The position numbers were made by a program, and so were the translations under genes. From Setaria digitata (Eukaryota > Nematoda > Chromadorea > Rhabditida > Setariidae): a stretch of 64,000 nt of DNA. The stretch lies in assembly GCA_003640385.1 (NCBI GenBank), contig RCAB01000024.1, forward strand, positions 186,001 through 250,000, given 5' to 3'. Shown piece after piece: positions 23,634-38,020 of this stretch (the first letter of the stretch is position 1; each line of letters begins with the position of its first letter). The notes beneath the pieces are model-generated. The model saw only the letters and a program-made list of their open reading frames with translations, was not told the origin of the DNA and did no database searches.

Positions 23634-26600
23634 TCACTTCTTTACTTCATTTGTTAAAATCTGGAACAGTTCTTTATCGGCCAAACAACCATCTACGAAT
23701 TCCTTTAGTGTTAGTTCCTGCAATTAGATATGATTGATAAATGAAATCATCAATAAGAAGCTAAACAAGTTTTCATCCTTTCCTCATATCGCTTAGAATA
23801 CCTAAAACGAAAGAATCACTGCAAAAACGAAGACAACAAGGACATGACTGTATTAGTAGTTACCCAAGGTATACAAATAAAAAAATGATGAATTGATAAC
23901 TCGACTTTTTTTTGTTCCTTGAAAACCTGCGCTGAAAAACAAAAATAAAGCCTAATCATCATCCTTTCTAAGTACACTTAAGAATAAAGAGAAAAATTAT
24001 CCCTCAGTCAGAATTCAGCTTTGATAATTGATCGCTCTGTTAAAACTTAATTACCATCTAATTGATATACCTGCAGCATAAGCTTGACTGAGACTCTCTT
24101 CATAATTACTTACTACTTGCTTACTATAATTATAATTATAATATTATTATTTTATCATTGTTGTTATTATTACTATTATCGTTAATTTCACTTCTTATTA
24201 TTAATTATTATTTATTATTATTAATTATCGTTGATTATTTATTATGGTCCATTTACTTTTTTTTTGAAATTTGTTAGACCATTCTTTAGTCCAAAGATTA
24301 AAAGAACCAAAGTGGTTTAAGGAAAAGTTAAAATTACAATTCATTTGAAAATATTCTTTTTCAGCGGGAAAACTTCTTTTTAGAAGAGCAGCATATATTT
24401 TTTTTTAATTTTGGTTAGAATGGGATAAATCCTCTGCAGATTTTGAAAGCTCTTTTCAAAATCCTAGCTTAATTTCATGATAAATAATAAACTGCTAAAG
24501 CAGAAGAAATTAAAATATATTACGTGTCACTTGTATCATTTGCCTGTAACAATGCTGATGAACATAATAAAATGAATTTGTTTCTATGCATTCTTTCGCA
24601 AGAAGGAGATAATTGAAATGAGATTCGGTATATGATAAGAGCAAAATCACTAGTGGATAGAGAGTTAGGAATAGCAAATTGAAGGGGAAAGAGAAGAGCT
24701 TAAATTTGCAAAATAAACTAGCCTTGTCGTTATTGACATCCATTTTTTCGAAAATCATTTTAGCCCGCTTCCGAGGTGAATCGTCAGCAGACTTCGTAAC
24801 TTCCGGCCCTAACATTTCGTAGATTGCCTGAAAGGATTTCATAATTTAATTGACGGACTGCTGAAATTCAATAAACTTAATATACAATATGATCAGTGTT
24901 TTTTTTTCCCTAATCTGATTGATAGATTGATAATCTCCAAATCGTTGCGGATTGTGGCAAAAATAATTTTGACTATTATGTCTTTATCGAACTTAAAGTT
25001 GTCATAGGGTAAAGGAATAGAAGGAAAGGATGAGAAATACAGGTATCTTGTAGCGAGCAACTTTAATTTTTTTGTGAAGAGCTCTGTAATTTCACATTTA
25101 CACAGTAGGATAAGTGAATATAGTTTCGAACAGGTGTAGCGCTGGTAGCGTATGATGAAAAGACACACAAGAAAAAAGGCCAGATGAAATACTCTAAAAG
25201 TTTAGTGTAATTCGTAGTTACTTGCAATGATCAATTTGAAAAACGCTACAAAGCCGGGTGATTTAGATTTATCTAATACTTAGCCCTTCTATTCAATGTT
25301 TTATTGTATCCTATCCCCATAGCAAGAATTTCTTATACATCTAGTAATGTTAACAGAATGCTTCATAACCAGAGTATATTTCACGCAAGTAAGCGTTCTT
25401 TTGCACTTTGAGTTTTATTAATAGATTAAAATGAATAGTAAAAGGATACTTCACTTTGAACCATCAACCTTGAATTAAGAAGAAAAAGTAAAAATTAAAG
25501 CAAGTTATTAAAGTGGTCAATCATCTAATATCCCTGTACAAATATAAGTCATCGGTCGAATATAATACATCACTTTGTCAAACACGGTAAAGAACAGATA
25601 AAAAACTTTACGAAATAAGGAATGAACAATGAAGCGAAAATTAGATTAAAAAATAGTTAATTATGTTTAACATCCCACGACGTTTAATAACAACTTGAAA
25701 AAAATAAACTTTGAAAAATTGGAAGAAACGAACTTCTATAATTTTAATCATTTCTTTCTCATCAATGGTGCCATTACCATCGATGTCGTACATCCTGAAT
25801 GCCCATTCAAGTTTCTGCTCTGGTGTACCCGAACTTGTTACATTTATTGCTAATAAGAATTCTTTGAAATCGATAAAGCCACTGTTGTCGGTATCAAATG
25901 TCCGAAAGACGTGTTCGCAAAATCCTTCCGCACTTCCGGATGGAAAGAAATCTTTATAAACTTTAATAAATTGATCCTTCGTCAAGTGACCTTTCGGACA
26001 ATCTTGCTGAAACAATTTCCAATAAAATCCATATATTCAATTTTCTGATGTTAAAAAACATTCGCATTTGTTTTTGATATTTTCAGAAGTCATATTGGAA
26101 GCTTTACAGAAATGATAGTAGGGAAAAACTCATTTAAGTCAAATCAGATTTTTCCATTCAAAACATAATTCTGTTATTAATTTTTGCAGGCATGCACACT
26201 CTTACTGTATACAGAGTCAAAATAAAATTCTAGAAATAGATAACAGCCACAAAAGACGTGCACGGATCTTCTCTGGTCAGAAACTCAACTGCTAACTGTT
26301 ACTCATTGGAACTTCTAATTAGTAAAGTAAAATCATTACAGGGACACAAACCGATGAATGCTTGATAAGCCTCTTTCTAATTTGGAACTACACCGCCTGC
26401 TGTTGATCTGCTTTTCCGCTTAAAAAAAAAAGGAGCTCTTTTGGGAAACAAGTAGCTACTACTCGCCATTAACCTCACAATACCTCTTGCATAAGCTGAA
26501 ATATTGCTTGACTCATGTATTTATAAAATATTTCGAAGGAACACTTAATTTAAAAAGGAAATTTGTCGATATCTGATACGGAACGATCTTACTGTATCAC

Positions 26601-26977
26601 ATACTGATTACTAAATCCCTACAATTGTGACTAAACTCGAACCTCCTAATTAAACGGCGATTAAGTTTGATATAAGAAAACTCCGGAATTTCAACGAGTA
26701 CTTCGGTGCTGACGCATAAGTAACATAAAAGGATCATGATAAGTAACAGTACCATACAGGTAAAGCAGTACCCTATTGTAAACAGTTCATATACGAACAC
26801 AGATCGATTGAAATGCCTTGGCAAAATTGTTTTTGCCTTGAATTAGTGAATGCCGAAGAAACTAACCACAAAGCCTTTGTACCATTCCTTGATCTGTTCT
26901 TCGGTGAAGCTCGTATTCTTCTTGAGAAAGTCCAGATCTTCCTTAGAGAGCTTCGGCTTTGAGCTTTTTATACCCAT
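23634..26977 (-). CDS. neuronal calcium sensor paralogue (NCS family)
   Basis: Four exons, 26867-26977, 25734-26006, 24723-24827 and 23634-23717, give 190 residues in phase 0 throughout. The start [18 protein letters not shown] is a myristoylation signal. EF1 is degenerate ([12 protein letters not shown]). EF2 ([12 protein letters not shown]), EF3 ([12 protein letters not shown]) and EF4 (DVNNDKELTLKE) are intact. The central [21 protein letters not shown] and the weak C-terminal similarity set it apart from the hippocalcin-type neighbour; it may correspond to another nematode ncs gene, but I do not assign a symbol. The intron after NNDK starts with GC (AAG|GCTAGT), because no GT donor preserves EF4. 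The protein should act as a membrane-targeted calcium sensor, chiefly in neurons. It shares an upstream region with the divergent katanin gene. Confidence 0.9.
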
Positions 26978-28294
26978 TTGACGGGAAATGATCTAGTTAG
27001 CGGGAGACCAATTAACTAACCGGGCAATCAATTGGTGCGGAATGCAACTGCAGGTAGAACGGATCACAAAAACACTACCAGTTGGTTGCCAGAATCTAGA
27101 AATGCTTCATTAGCATCTATACAATGGAAGACACATCGCTGAGACGTCCCCCGCCGTTTCACGCAGCCCAACTACTCAGTGGCCTTTACCAAAAGCCTGC
27201 TGACCTGAATGACGGAACATTACGTAATGCGAACAGCACTGAGTCATGTCTTATCCGAGTGGCGTGATCCAAGAAAAGTACGTCACTGCGAGCGAGAGAG
27301 AGAGAGGGGAAGAGAAAGAAAGAGCGGATTAAAGGACGGTCTGGCACGGGCTATGGAAGGACGATGTATGGAAGGGAGATGGGCGTTGCGCCCAGCATGT
27401 CTATTCTCGTAGCTTCTTGGCTTCTACTCGCAGCTGCATCGACATGCAGATGCACACGCATAGATGGATCGATTGGTGGTGACAGATGGCAGTCAGCTGG
27501 GATGCAAGTCCCGTGCTGATTGGCTTAACGAGCTGGCCACACTCCGTGTCCTGTCCCCTACTTGCATGCAGATGCACACGCATGCATGTCTCCATTACTG
27601 GGTGTTGGAGGAACGGTAATGCGCGCAGGAGACGACGGCTATAAGCATGAAGCATGCATCGTGGATGCAAGTGACGAGGCTTCGCTGACGAAGGGCCTGC
27701 GAAGAGAACATCGTGTTCTCGATAGAAAATGATGAGAAGAGTGGTGGCCAAGTCACAAGGCACGATACAGGACTTAAAAGAGTCCAGTTAAGACGATTTA
27801 GGCCACGTCCTTTCTAATCGTACTGAACAGCTAGTTGGTAATTACCACTGACAGTCCTGGTGTAGGTTAATTCCCATCTCTAGCGTATCTTTCGGCAGCA
27901 GTTCAGGTTGATTAGGATTCCTGGACTCAAACAAAGCTTCAGTTGGTCTTGGCAGTGTCACAATACAATTGTCCTCCTCTCCCTGCCTGTTGCCTCACAA
28001 TGCTTCGCGATAGTGAAAAGCTTCATTCTAGCTGTCACTGGCGTGTATTCAAACAAAGCTTTTCTCAAAGTGTGGTTCTATAACTTATTCAAATAGCTAG
28101 CCCCTTCGAATCTACATCTCTATGGCCCATCTTCATTATTATGACACTCTCTAATGCAAAATCTGCGGAATTAAGTGCATCGTCGACAACAGCAACTCAG
28201 CTGGGATGTGCATTTTCATTAATGGACTCTAGTGGGGAGTGCGATGGTGAATGATTTCGGTCTTAATATTTGTAGTGCAGTTTCAGCTCTAGGA
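26978..28294. promoter_or_regulatory. shared upstream region of calcium sensor and katanin genes
   Basis: About 1.3 kb lies between two divergent starts (26977 minus, 28295 plus). From about 27130 to 27780 it is clearly richer in G+C than the rest of the window. It holds a GA tract (about 27290-27335) and two exact copies of a 19-base element (27443-27461 and 27565-27583). An acceptor-like GCAGTTTCAG at 28277-28286 precedes the katanin ATG. Open frames here are not supported as genes. Promoter function is inferred from position and composition. Confidence 0.5.
27443..27583. repeat. pair of exact 19-bp direct repeats
   Basis: CATGCAGATGCACACGCAT occurs at 27443-27461 and again at 27565-27583, with 103 bases between the copies. 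The flanks differ, so it is not a simple tandem duplication. It could be a pair of factor-binding sites or an old duplication. Confidence 0.85.
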
Positions 28295-30623
<2,329 letters not shown>

Positions 30624-31256
30624 TAGTAGGATGTTGTAGCTTGAAGTGAAATTTATTGCTTGTTTCAGTCTTGGAGATATCGGATTTATTTTCAGCAAAT
30701 TTTTTATAAGTAGAAGTGATATTTTTATTTTTGTTCCCTTTTTTCTTTTTAACAAAGCTTTAGAAGACTGTGTGCAGCTTAGTTAAAGACTGTGTCATTT
30801 ACATTGTGTCAAGCACATATCAAGCATATTCCTTTTGTTTCACAGTAGTCTCATTTTCAGATGAGGACTGATATTGTAAGTTGTATATATATATTAATTG
30901 TAGTTCATGGTCAAGTTCATACAGTAATGCTCATTGAAATTTGAAAATGTCTTTCTGTTTTTGTTACATTTTTTACATGTTTGATACCGAATTGTCTTGC
31001 CGTATTAGTGTCAATTCAACTTCATTATTTTATATTATTTATGGAACAGTTCCTTGACGACAAGTAAAATTTATCATCTGTGGTTTTATCAGATGAAGTT
31101 TTCTTGGAACCTAATTTGTGTTCTTGCTCATTTCTTAATCTTTGTGGCTACTTTGACTGTGCGTATATGAATGATTTTATAAAACTGTCCCTGAAATTTT
31201 TATTTTTCAAGATAATTTAATGTCGACTTCTCGTTCGCAGTGAGAATTTACTGGAA
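30624..31256. other. intergenic, katanin to ERCC1
   Basis: About 630 bp of T-rich sequence between two plus-strand genes. No coding exon is seen. A pyrimidine-rich acceptor (TTCTCGTTCGCAG, ending at 31240) lies 16 bases before the ERCC1 ATG and could receive a spliced leader. Confidence 0.5.
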
Positions 31257-32656
31257 ATGGAAATTGCTGGACCTTGTCAAACAGGTTTGATTTCTCATAA
31301 CATCATTACATCTGAGAAATTATTTCAAAGAAAAAAAAAATGCAATGTAGACAATGGAATTGAAGTACTTCTAGTAATAAATTATCGTCGTGTAAGCGTG
31401 TTTTACAGGAACTACGTCACTAAATGCAAGATTAGTGATCAATCGAAAACGCCAGGAAGGAAACCCTGTCCTGAAATATCTGCGCAATGTGGCATTCGAA
31501 TGGGCTGAAATCAAAGTTCTTGTTTTCATTGTGTTTCCATGCTAAAATCGTAATTATTACCATCGAGCCCGCTGCAGTGTAACAGACCCTAAACCTTCAT
31601 CAGCCATTCTAATTCTTTAATTTTAATTCCAGGCTGATTTTGAGGCTGGTAAGGAAATGGGCGTTTTGTATCTGAGTTTAAAGTGGCATAAGCTTCATCC
31701 AAATTATATAGAAACTCGTATGAACAGTGATGGTACTGGATATGCGATAAAGGTAAATGATCGAGGAAAGCAGTCGATTTCAGCACGGATTTCGCTACTT
31801 TAATTTAATTTTATCGTAAATATATTTTGGTTGTATTCTCACATGAGTAGGTGTAAGTTGATAGTTGTACAGTACTCCAAATTATTGTCAGTGACAGTCT
31901 TGTACCGGTTTTCTCAAAGACTTTCGGTTGTAAGTAAATTTTAGATATGAATAGCATAATAAAAAGTTCATGAAAGAAAAGAATTTAAGGGATTATTTTT
32001 CAGGTTTTATTGGTGCTTGTAAATGTAGAACCACGTCATGTTTTGCGTGAATTAAATCTCTTTTGTTATCGAACTGGCTGGACGCTTTTGCTCTGTTATT
32101 CTGCTGAAGAAGCTGCCGAATACTTGGAAAATTTGCATATTTCGAGAAATAAAAATGAGCAGAGTGCCGTTAATGCGATACAAGAACGAAAAAAAAAACG
32201 ACTTTGTTTACCAAATAATGATGACGAATTTTATAAGGTGATGGCACTTTGTTTCTCCGTCTCCTGCAGAAGTTTGTACTAGATTAGAAAAGAAGGGTAA
32301 AAGATAAAGTTCTTTTTGACTTCTTCCTAAATGTATTTGAGTAAAGACTCAGGCAACATCTAAGCTTCATCACGAAAGCTTCAAAATTATGTAATGAGGA
32401 ACTACACCCATTCTCGAAATTTTTTAGAGATCACGCTTTTTACGAAGAGCATATATTAATCTTTCAGGCAATCAAGTTTCTTACTGTGATTCGATCATTA
32501 ACAGTATCAGATGCCCAGCGTTTAATTGCCACTTTCGGTGACATTCGAAAAATAGCAAATGCGGATATTGATAGGTTGCTGTTATGTCCTGGATTAGGTC
32601 CTGCGAAAGCAGGAAACATACATGCATTCTTTCGGACTGGTTTTCAGAAAGCTTGA
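31257..32656 (+). CDS. ERCC1: ERCC1 DNA repair protein
   Basis: Five exons, 31257-31284, 31409-31515, 31633-31752, 32004-32237 and 32468-32656, give 225 residues. After the short leader MEIAGPCQTGTTSLNARLV comes the central domain: RQEGNPVLKYLRNVAFEW, GVLYLSLKWHKLHPNYIETR and VLLVLVNVEPRH. The end is the tandem helix-hairpin-helix, with ATFGDIRKIANADIDRLLLC and CPGLGPAKAGNIHAFF. ERCC1 pairs with the XPF nuclease through this C-terminal domain and positions the 5' incision in nucleotide excision and interstrand crosslink repair; it has no active site of its own. The N-terminal tail of about 90 residues present before the central domain in human ERCC1 (297 residues) is nearly absent. The first coding exon is only 28 bases. 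The gene sits 0.6 kb after katanin on the same strand. Confidence 0.93.
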
Positions 32657-33776
32657 AGCTAAAGTTTTTCATCCATTTTGTTATCACTATTTCGTATTGA
32701 ATTGAATTATTAAGTCGTTATACGTTATTGAACTAAATAGTTAAAATAAAAGCCCAACATGATGTATATAATTGAAGAGTTACTTTTAAAGACCTTGAAA
32801 CTAGTAAAAAAAAAATTTTCTTTCATTATGCCTGAAGTTTTGTACATCTCAGTCACTAAAACTATTCATACTTGTGTACATGTTTATGAAGGTGTCAAGC
32901 TGAATTTGCACACAGTATTTTTCTTTTATGACGCCTAGGCGAATGGCATTTTTTTGACTCTTCAATCATTGATTTCTTTAATTTTCATGCATCCTTTAGG
33001 TAGTGATTCTTGCATCTTGGAAGGTTATTTTATAAAATTTTATTTCTGGTTTGTTTTTTAATTCTGACTTCTTCCATTATGAAAAGAATTAAATTTTAAT
33101 GAAGTAACGTAAATGAAGCGGAGGGCTGGACATCTAATATAGCAGGAAAGGATGAATAAATTACTTCATGAATATCAGACAAATTTATTAAACTAAATTG
33201 TTCTTGCTTGCTACCACTTCCTTGCAGAAATTTATTGGAGCTATTCTAATTGTTAAAAATGATAAATAGTGTTCCTGAAAACGCAAACGAGAATTGTCCA
33301 GGTGCAAGGTCTGCAGATGCAGGGAAGTTAAGTCTTGTTTTTTGTAAATCATGAAGCTAGCCGCTGTTGGGAATGTATTAGGGGAGTTGAAGTTGTCAAA
33401 TGGCAAATTGATGTCTAAAACTCTGAATGTTATCTCAATATTTTTCCATGAAATCTTCTGTAAGCAGTGGGATTTTCCGTACAAAAAATTAAAAATTTGA
33501 ATTTCTATAAAAGTCCCAAAGTGACTTTTTCAATTCCATAGATTGTCGTCGTTTCTGAGCTTATCAACGAAATACGTTGTAGGTGTTGCGTGTTAGCTCT
33601 TTTATATTTGTTTCCTTCACGGATGAGACTTGCAGTTATATCTAATTTGGGTAGTTGACTTGAAGCTTTGGAAGTTTTCTGGTGAGTCAGTATTTTACTT
33701 TATGTGAAATATGTTTTTAAAATAATTTCCATGAGTTTTCTTGAAATATCATTTATAGAAAAAAAACCTGTTACAG
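32657..33776. other. intergenic, ERCC1 to NUBP1
   Basis: About 1.1 kb, AT-rich. The missing first exon of NUBP1 should lie near its right end. A donor-like TTTCTG|GTGAGT at about 33680-33685 may mark a leader exon, but I found no ATG that joins in frame. Reverse-strand open frames here look like noise. Confidence 0.4.
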
Positions 33777-35319
33777 ACAACTGCGTGTGATGGCTGTCCT
33801 AACCAGGCACTGTGTGCATCTGGTGCAACATGCAAATTGGATCCGGATATCTTAGCAATCACAGATCGTTTGAAGAATGTGAAATGCAAAATTCTGATAC
33901 TATCAGGGAAAGGTGGCGTCGGGAAAAGTGCTGTGGCAGCAAATTTAGCTAGAGCATTGGCTGCAAATAGTACAATACAGGTATTAGCTTAGTCTTAAGA
34001 GGAAAACCAATCACTGATTCCCAAAGTGCAGATGGTTGTAGTCCAGACAAACAAGATAAGTTTGTGGCCGATAGGGCTTTATGTGAAGAAAGGATTTATT
34101 GAAGGAACAATTGAGAAGAGAAAAATATTTAAAGGTCGGATTGCTGGATGTTGACATTTGTGGTCCCTCACAAGCTCGGATACTGGGTGTCGAACAAGAA
34201 AGTGTTCATGAAAGCGGTGATGGTTGGTGTCCCATTGTTGTAAAAGATAATATTTTGGTAATGAGCGTTGCATTTTTATTGCAAAGTAGATCTGAAGCAG
34301 TTATATGGCGGGGAGCGCGCAAAAATGCTTTGATAAAGCAATTTCTAAAGGTTAATTTTTCTGCAAATATGTTTCCATTTTTTATAGCATAGTGAAGTGT
34401 TTTGAGATATTTTCATTCAACTGTGGATATAGACTGTGGATATAGATTACTATAGATTGAATAGAGCAAAAATTATCTTCTAATTTTTTAATCCATAGGA
34501 ATTGTATTTTTTAGATTGAAATTTGAAAATTAACTTTATTTTATGCTTGGAAGCTGAATTTGAAAGAATGGCTTTTTATTGCCTTTAATGTTAGCTATAT
34601 GAATAAGCAATCTAATCATAAAAACAGTTCAAAATAATCAGTCTTAAATTGGAACGAACATAACGATTAAGTTACTGAACTCTAAATTATATTCATTCTT
34701 TCGCTAGATGAAAAATCAATATTCATAACGACTTATTTTTCTCATTGAGATTTATCCTGATTCAAGTCATCTCCAGGATGTGGATTGGGGAAATCTGGAT
34801 TATTTGTTGATTGATACACCTCCCGGGACGTCGGATGAGCATATTTCCACTGTTCAATATCTTCTACAAGCAAGTTCTGTAGACGGTGCTATTGTAGTAA
34901 CCACACCTCAGGAAATATCATTACTAGATGTTCGTAAAGAGGTCAGTGTCATAGCCTTGTTAGTATCTTGTGCCGAAACTTTTTCGATACTTTCTTTATA
35001 CTTCATATGCTTTTTGTTTTTTTTTCAGATCAGTTTCTGTCGAAAAACAAAAATCAACGTGTTGGGGGTTGTCGAAAATATGTCTTCATTCGTCTGTCCT
35101 TGCTGCTCCACTGTTTCACAGCTTTACCCACGTACAACTGGCGGTGCAGAAATGATGTGCAGTGAATTATCTCTTCCCTTACTTGTTTCTTTACCCTTTG
35201 ATGGTCATATGACCGAGTGTGCTGATACTGGAGAAGATTACTTGGAAAAATATCACGATTCTGTTTTAGCTAAAGGATTTGAAAAACTTGCCCAAATTAT
35301 TTCCAAGTTATGCTGTTAA
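33777..35319 (+). CDS. NUBP1: NUBP1/NBP35 cytosolic Fe-S cluster assembly ATPase (5' exon not found)
   Basis: Four exons, 33777-33980, 34135-34350, 34777-34941 and 35029-35319, give 291 residues without the extreme N-terminus (human 320). The segment ACDGCPNQALC carries three of the four N-terminal cluster cysteines; the fourth must be in the unplaced first exon. The deviant Walker A is GKGGVGKS. LLDVDICGPS, VIWRGARKNALIKQFL, LLIDTPPGTSDEH, TTPQEISLLDVRKE and GVVENMSSFVCPCC follow; the last gives the C-terminal CXXC that binds the bridging cluster. TTGGAEMM follows. NUBP1 with NUBP2 forms the scaffold for cytosolic and nuclear Fe-S proteins such as replication and repair enzymes. Introns are GT-AG. 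No in-frame ATG exists in the first exon listed, so the start lies upstream of 33777. Confidence 0.92.
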
Positions 35320-35898
35320 CTGCGATATGGTGATACAATTTTCGGAAACAATTTTGCTATGATTTTTCTGGTAACTGTTCAAGCATAGTGAAGTCAGAAT
35401 CCCAGTTTTCATGGGAATCATCTTTGCAAGCTGTCTGTTATTTGTAATTTAATTTGTTTTTTGATCTTAATGATATAATGTAACCAATGATATAATATAA
35501 ATGTTTCATGTCCCTTCAGAACTACTTCACACTGAAGTTTAACTGTGAACAAATAAAGTGCTTCGTCACTAATTGAATATAATCCACATTTATTCGGATT
35601 TTCTTTCACAAAGGTTCTTCAGTTGAGAGTAACTCATTTGTAATGAAGAAAAGGATTTGTGATTCCTTAATTTTAGTTGGTTTTGTTGAGGCTGAATTTA
35701 GGGTCGGTTCGCATATGTGTATCGGTACTTTGGATTGTAAGGAATCCGTGCGCTATGAATTGGTTTTTTCTGTCATCCATTAAACGCTGCATGACTTTAA
35801 TAGTTTAATAAACTCAGTTCTCCTGCGGCGGTCGCGATTACTTGAAAGTTATCACTGAAAGGATGGAATGTGGTTTATAATCTAATGCTTCAGGTCTG
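35320..35898. other. intergenic, NUBP1 to OXSM
   Basis: About 580 bp between two plus-strand genes, with no coding exon. An acceptor-like ATGCTTCAG at 35885-35893 lies five bases before the OXSM ATG and may be a spliced-leader or leader-exon acceptor. Confidence 0.5.
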
Positions 35899-38020
35899 AT
35901 GAAGCGAGTAGTGATAACAGGTGTAGGTGTTGTAAGTCCATTTGGTGTTGGCAAAAGGCTTCTGTTTGACAATTTGTTGGCAAACAATGTTGCACTGCGA
36001 CATGATGACGAACTTAAAGTACTTGTTGGAAGAATCTCAGGATGTGGAAAAAATGGTCTTGATTTAAGTTCTTGGACTTCCCGAGAGTTGAAACAGATGA
36101 GCAGAGGTATTGCTTATCATAACTGTTTTGTTCTTTGTGTCTTTCAAAAGGTCCAGTGGTTCCTTTTATGTGTTGCATAGTTTGTGTGATATATCGACTT
36201 TTCTAAATTTTAGGAAGCGTATTAGCAATCGTTGCAGCAAAAGAGGCGGTGGAGGATGCTGGTTTAAAGGCATGTCACATGGAAGAAACTGGTGTTAATG
36301 TTGGGATGGGTATCGCTGATTTGGAACTGGTGTACGATGTGGGTAAACAGATTGCAGAAGGTAAAGAACGTCGAGTAACACCTTTTTTTATACCACGAAT
36401 TCTGACCAACATGCCAGCAGGACACATAAGTATCAAGTATGTCTGTGATGCAGTTTTTTGCTTTTATGAGATGGCACTTCTGTCAGTTTCCGATGTACGA
36501 ACTGATTAACTTCATGAACCTCGTAAGACGAAGCCGTTTTTCATCGGGTGGAAAGCATCTACTCACCTTATAGATTTGGTATGCGTGGACCACATCTAAG
36601 CTCATCTACAGCTTGCTCAACAGGTCTACATGCAATTGGCGACGCAGCAACATTTATTAGAATAGGTCGAGCGAAACGAATGCTCGCAGGTGCTACTGAA
36701 GCATGTGTCAATAAGCTAGCAATAGTTGGATTCAGTCAGATGAGGTTTAATTCTTTAATTTTTAATTTCTTTTTCATCATCTGTTTTTCGTGTTCGGGAT
36801 TTGAAGATTCGAATTGATATTCGATTTATAGTTATAATCATTAATATATAGTATATTTTTCTCATTGTTATAGAATTCTCCCTCCTGGCCTCCTTCTTCC
36901 AGAATTCGTTTACTTAAAAATTAGTTATTGATTGCAGTTGTAATTTACATGTCCAGTTTTCGTTGTGTATGGATTGAATTTTGTTTATTAAGGTAGTTCT
37001 GACTTTCAGGATAGATTTTTTGGTCTTGTTCTTTTTTTTTTAAATTTAGAGCACTAAGCATGACTTGTTCACGCCCATTCGATAAACGGCGTGACGGATT
37101 TGTGCTGAGTGAAGGTGCGGCACTTCTACTTCTCGAAGAAATGGAAGAAGCACTTGAACGGAAAGCAAATATTTATGCTGAAGTTTTGGGTTATGGTGAG
37201 TCGTTTTAACAAATGATAGAGTTGTGTGCATCCTGTTGAGCCTTTGGATAATTTTGATTTGAAACTAGTCTAACGCTTGTTAACTGACTGTGAATCATTT
37301 GAAATTATTTGTAACTGGCCAGTTAGTGAAGTGGATTGAAAAATCTTGTTCTCGATGGCATTTTTCAATCGCCATCGAGAACAAGAGACACAAACAGATC
37401 TGCAGTTTTTTGCAGGTGTTGCTGGCGATGCCCACCATCTTACAACACCAACAGAAGACGGTATCGGAGCATTTCTAAGTATGGAACGGTGCCTGGCTGA
37501 CGCACAAATCAAGCCAGCGCAGGTTACATATGTGAACGCTCATGCGACTTCCACACCACTTGGTGATCATTTCGAATCAAGAGCTATTGCTCGTCTTCTC
37601 CCTGGTGTTGCAGTTTCGTCGATTAAAGATTAGTTGTTCAGAATGTTTCCATTTGACTTTCGTAAGCTCAGTTGATTAGCTTAAATTGTGGAGTTTGTTG
37701 ATGTATTTTTTAAAAATTTCAAAAACAAGTTTTCGTCGGCAAAACTTCTAAAATTCTGTCCATGTAATTTGCATGTTACAGGTCATATAGGTCACACTCT
37801 TGCGGCGGCTGGTGCTATCGAAACAGCTATCACAGCAATGTGTGTCGATGAAGGCAAATTGATGGGGAATGCGGGTCTGGAAGAAAGCGATATCAAAGAG
37901 AATTTACGTTTTCTTAAAAGGTCAGAAAAGTGGAATAGAGGACGAGTAGCCCTTGTTAACTCATTTGGCTTTGGTGGGTCACATGCTACTTTATGTTTGT
38001 CAGCAGTGGAAGATGTTTAA
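35899..38020 (+). CDS. OXSM: mitochondrial beta-ketoacyl-ACP synthase OXSM
   Basis: Six exons: 35899-36106, 36214-36436, 36574-36744, 37050-37195, 37416-37628 and 37782-38020 (399 residues). The start [18 protein letters not shown] is the KAS fold opening. The catalytic triad is visible: Cys near residue 158 in [15 protein letters not shown], His near 292 in [11 protein letters not shown], and His near 325 in [24 protein letters not shown] closes the protein. OXSM is the condensing enzyme of mitochondrial type II fatty acid synthesis, which makes the lipoate precursor. No clear mitochondrial presequence precedes MKRVVIT. The fifth exon has an oddity: the join needed to keep SSIK-GHIGH uses AAAG|ATTAGT, which begins with AT rather than GT. 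Read through, the frame stops two codons later and loses the last catalytic His. A GT at 37602 (CCTG|GTGTTG) would also stay in frame but delete eight residues. Confidence 0.9.
37344..37386. repeat. perfect 16-bp hairpin in an OXSM intron
   Basis: TCTTGTTCTCGATGGC (37344-37359) is followed after 11 bases by its exact reverse complement (37371-37386). It lies in the intron before exon 5, ending 29 bases ahead of that exon, so it overlaps the region where branch point and acceptor must be recognised. Confidence 0.9.

Noticed and set aside
27209..27763. Open frames of 67 and 120 codons on opposite strands
   Set aside because: They are explained by the GC-richer, repeat-bearing upstream region shared by two divergent genes.
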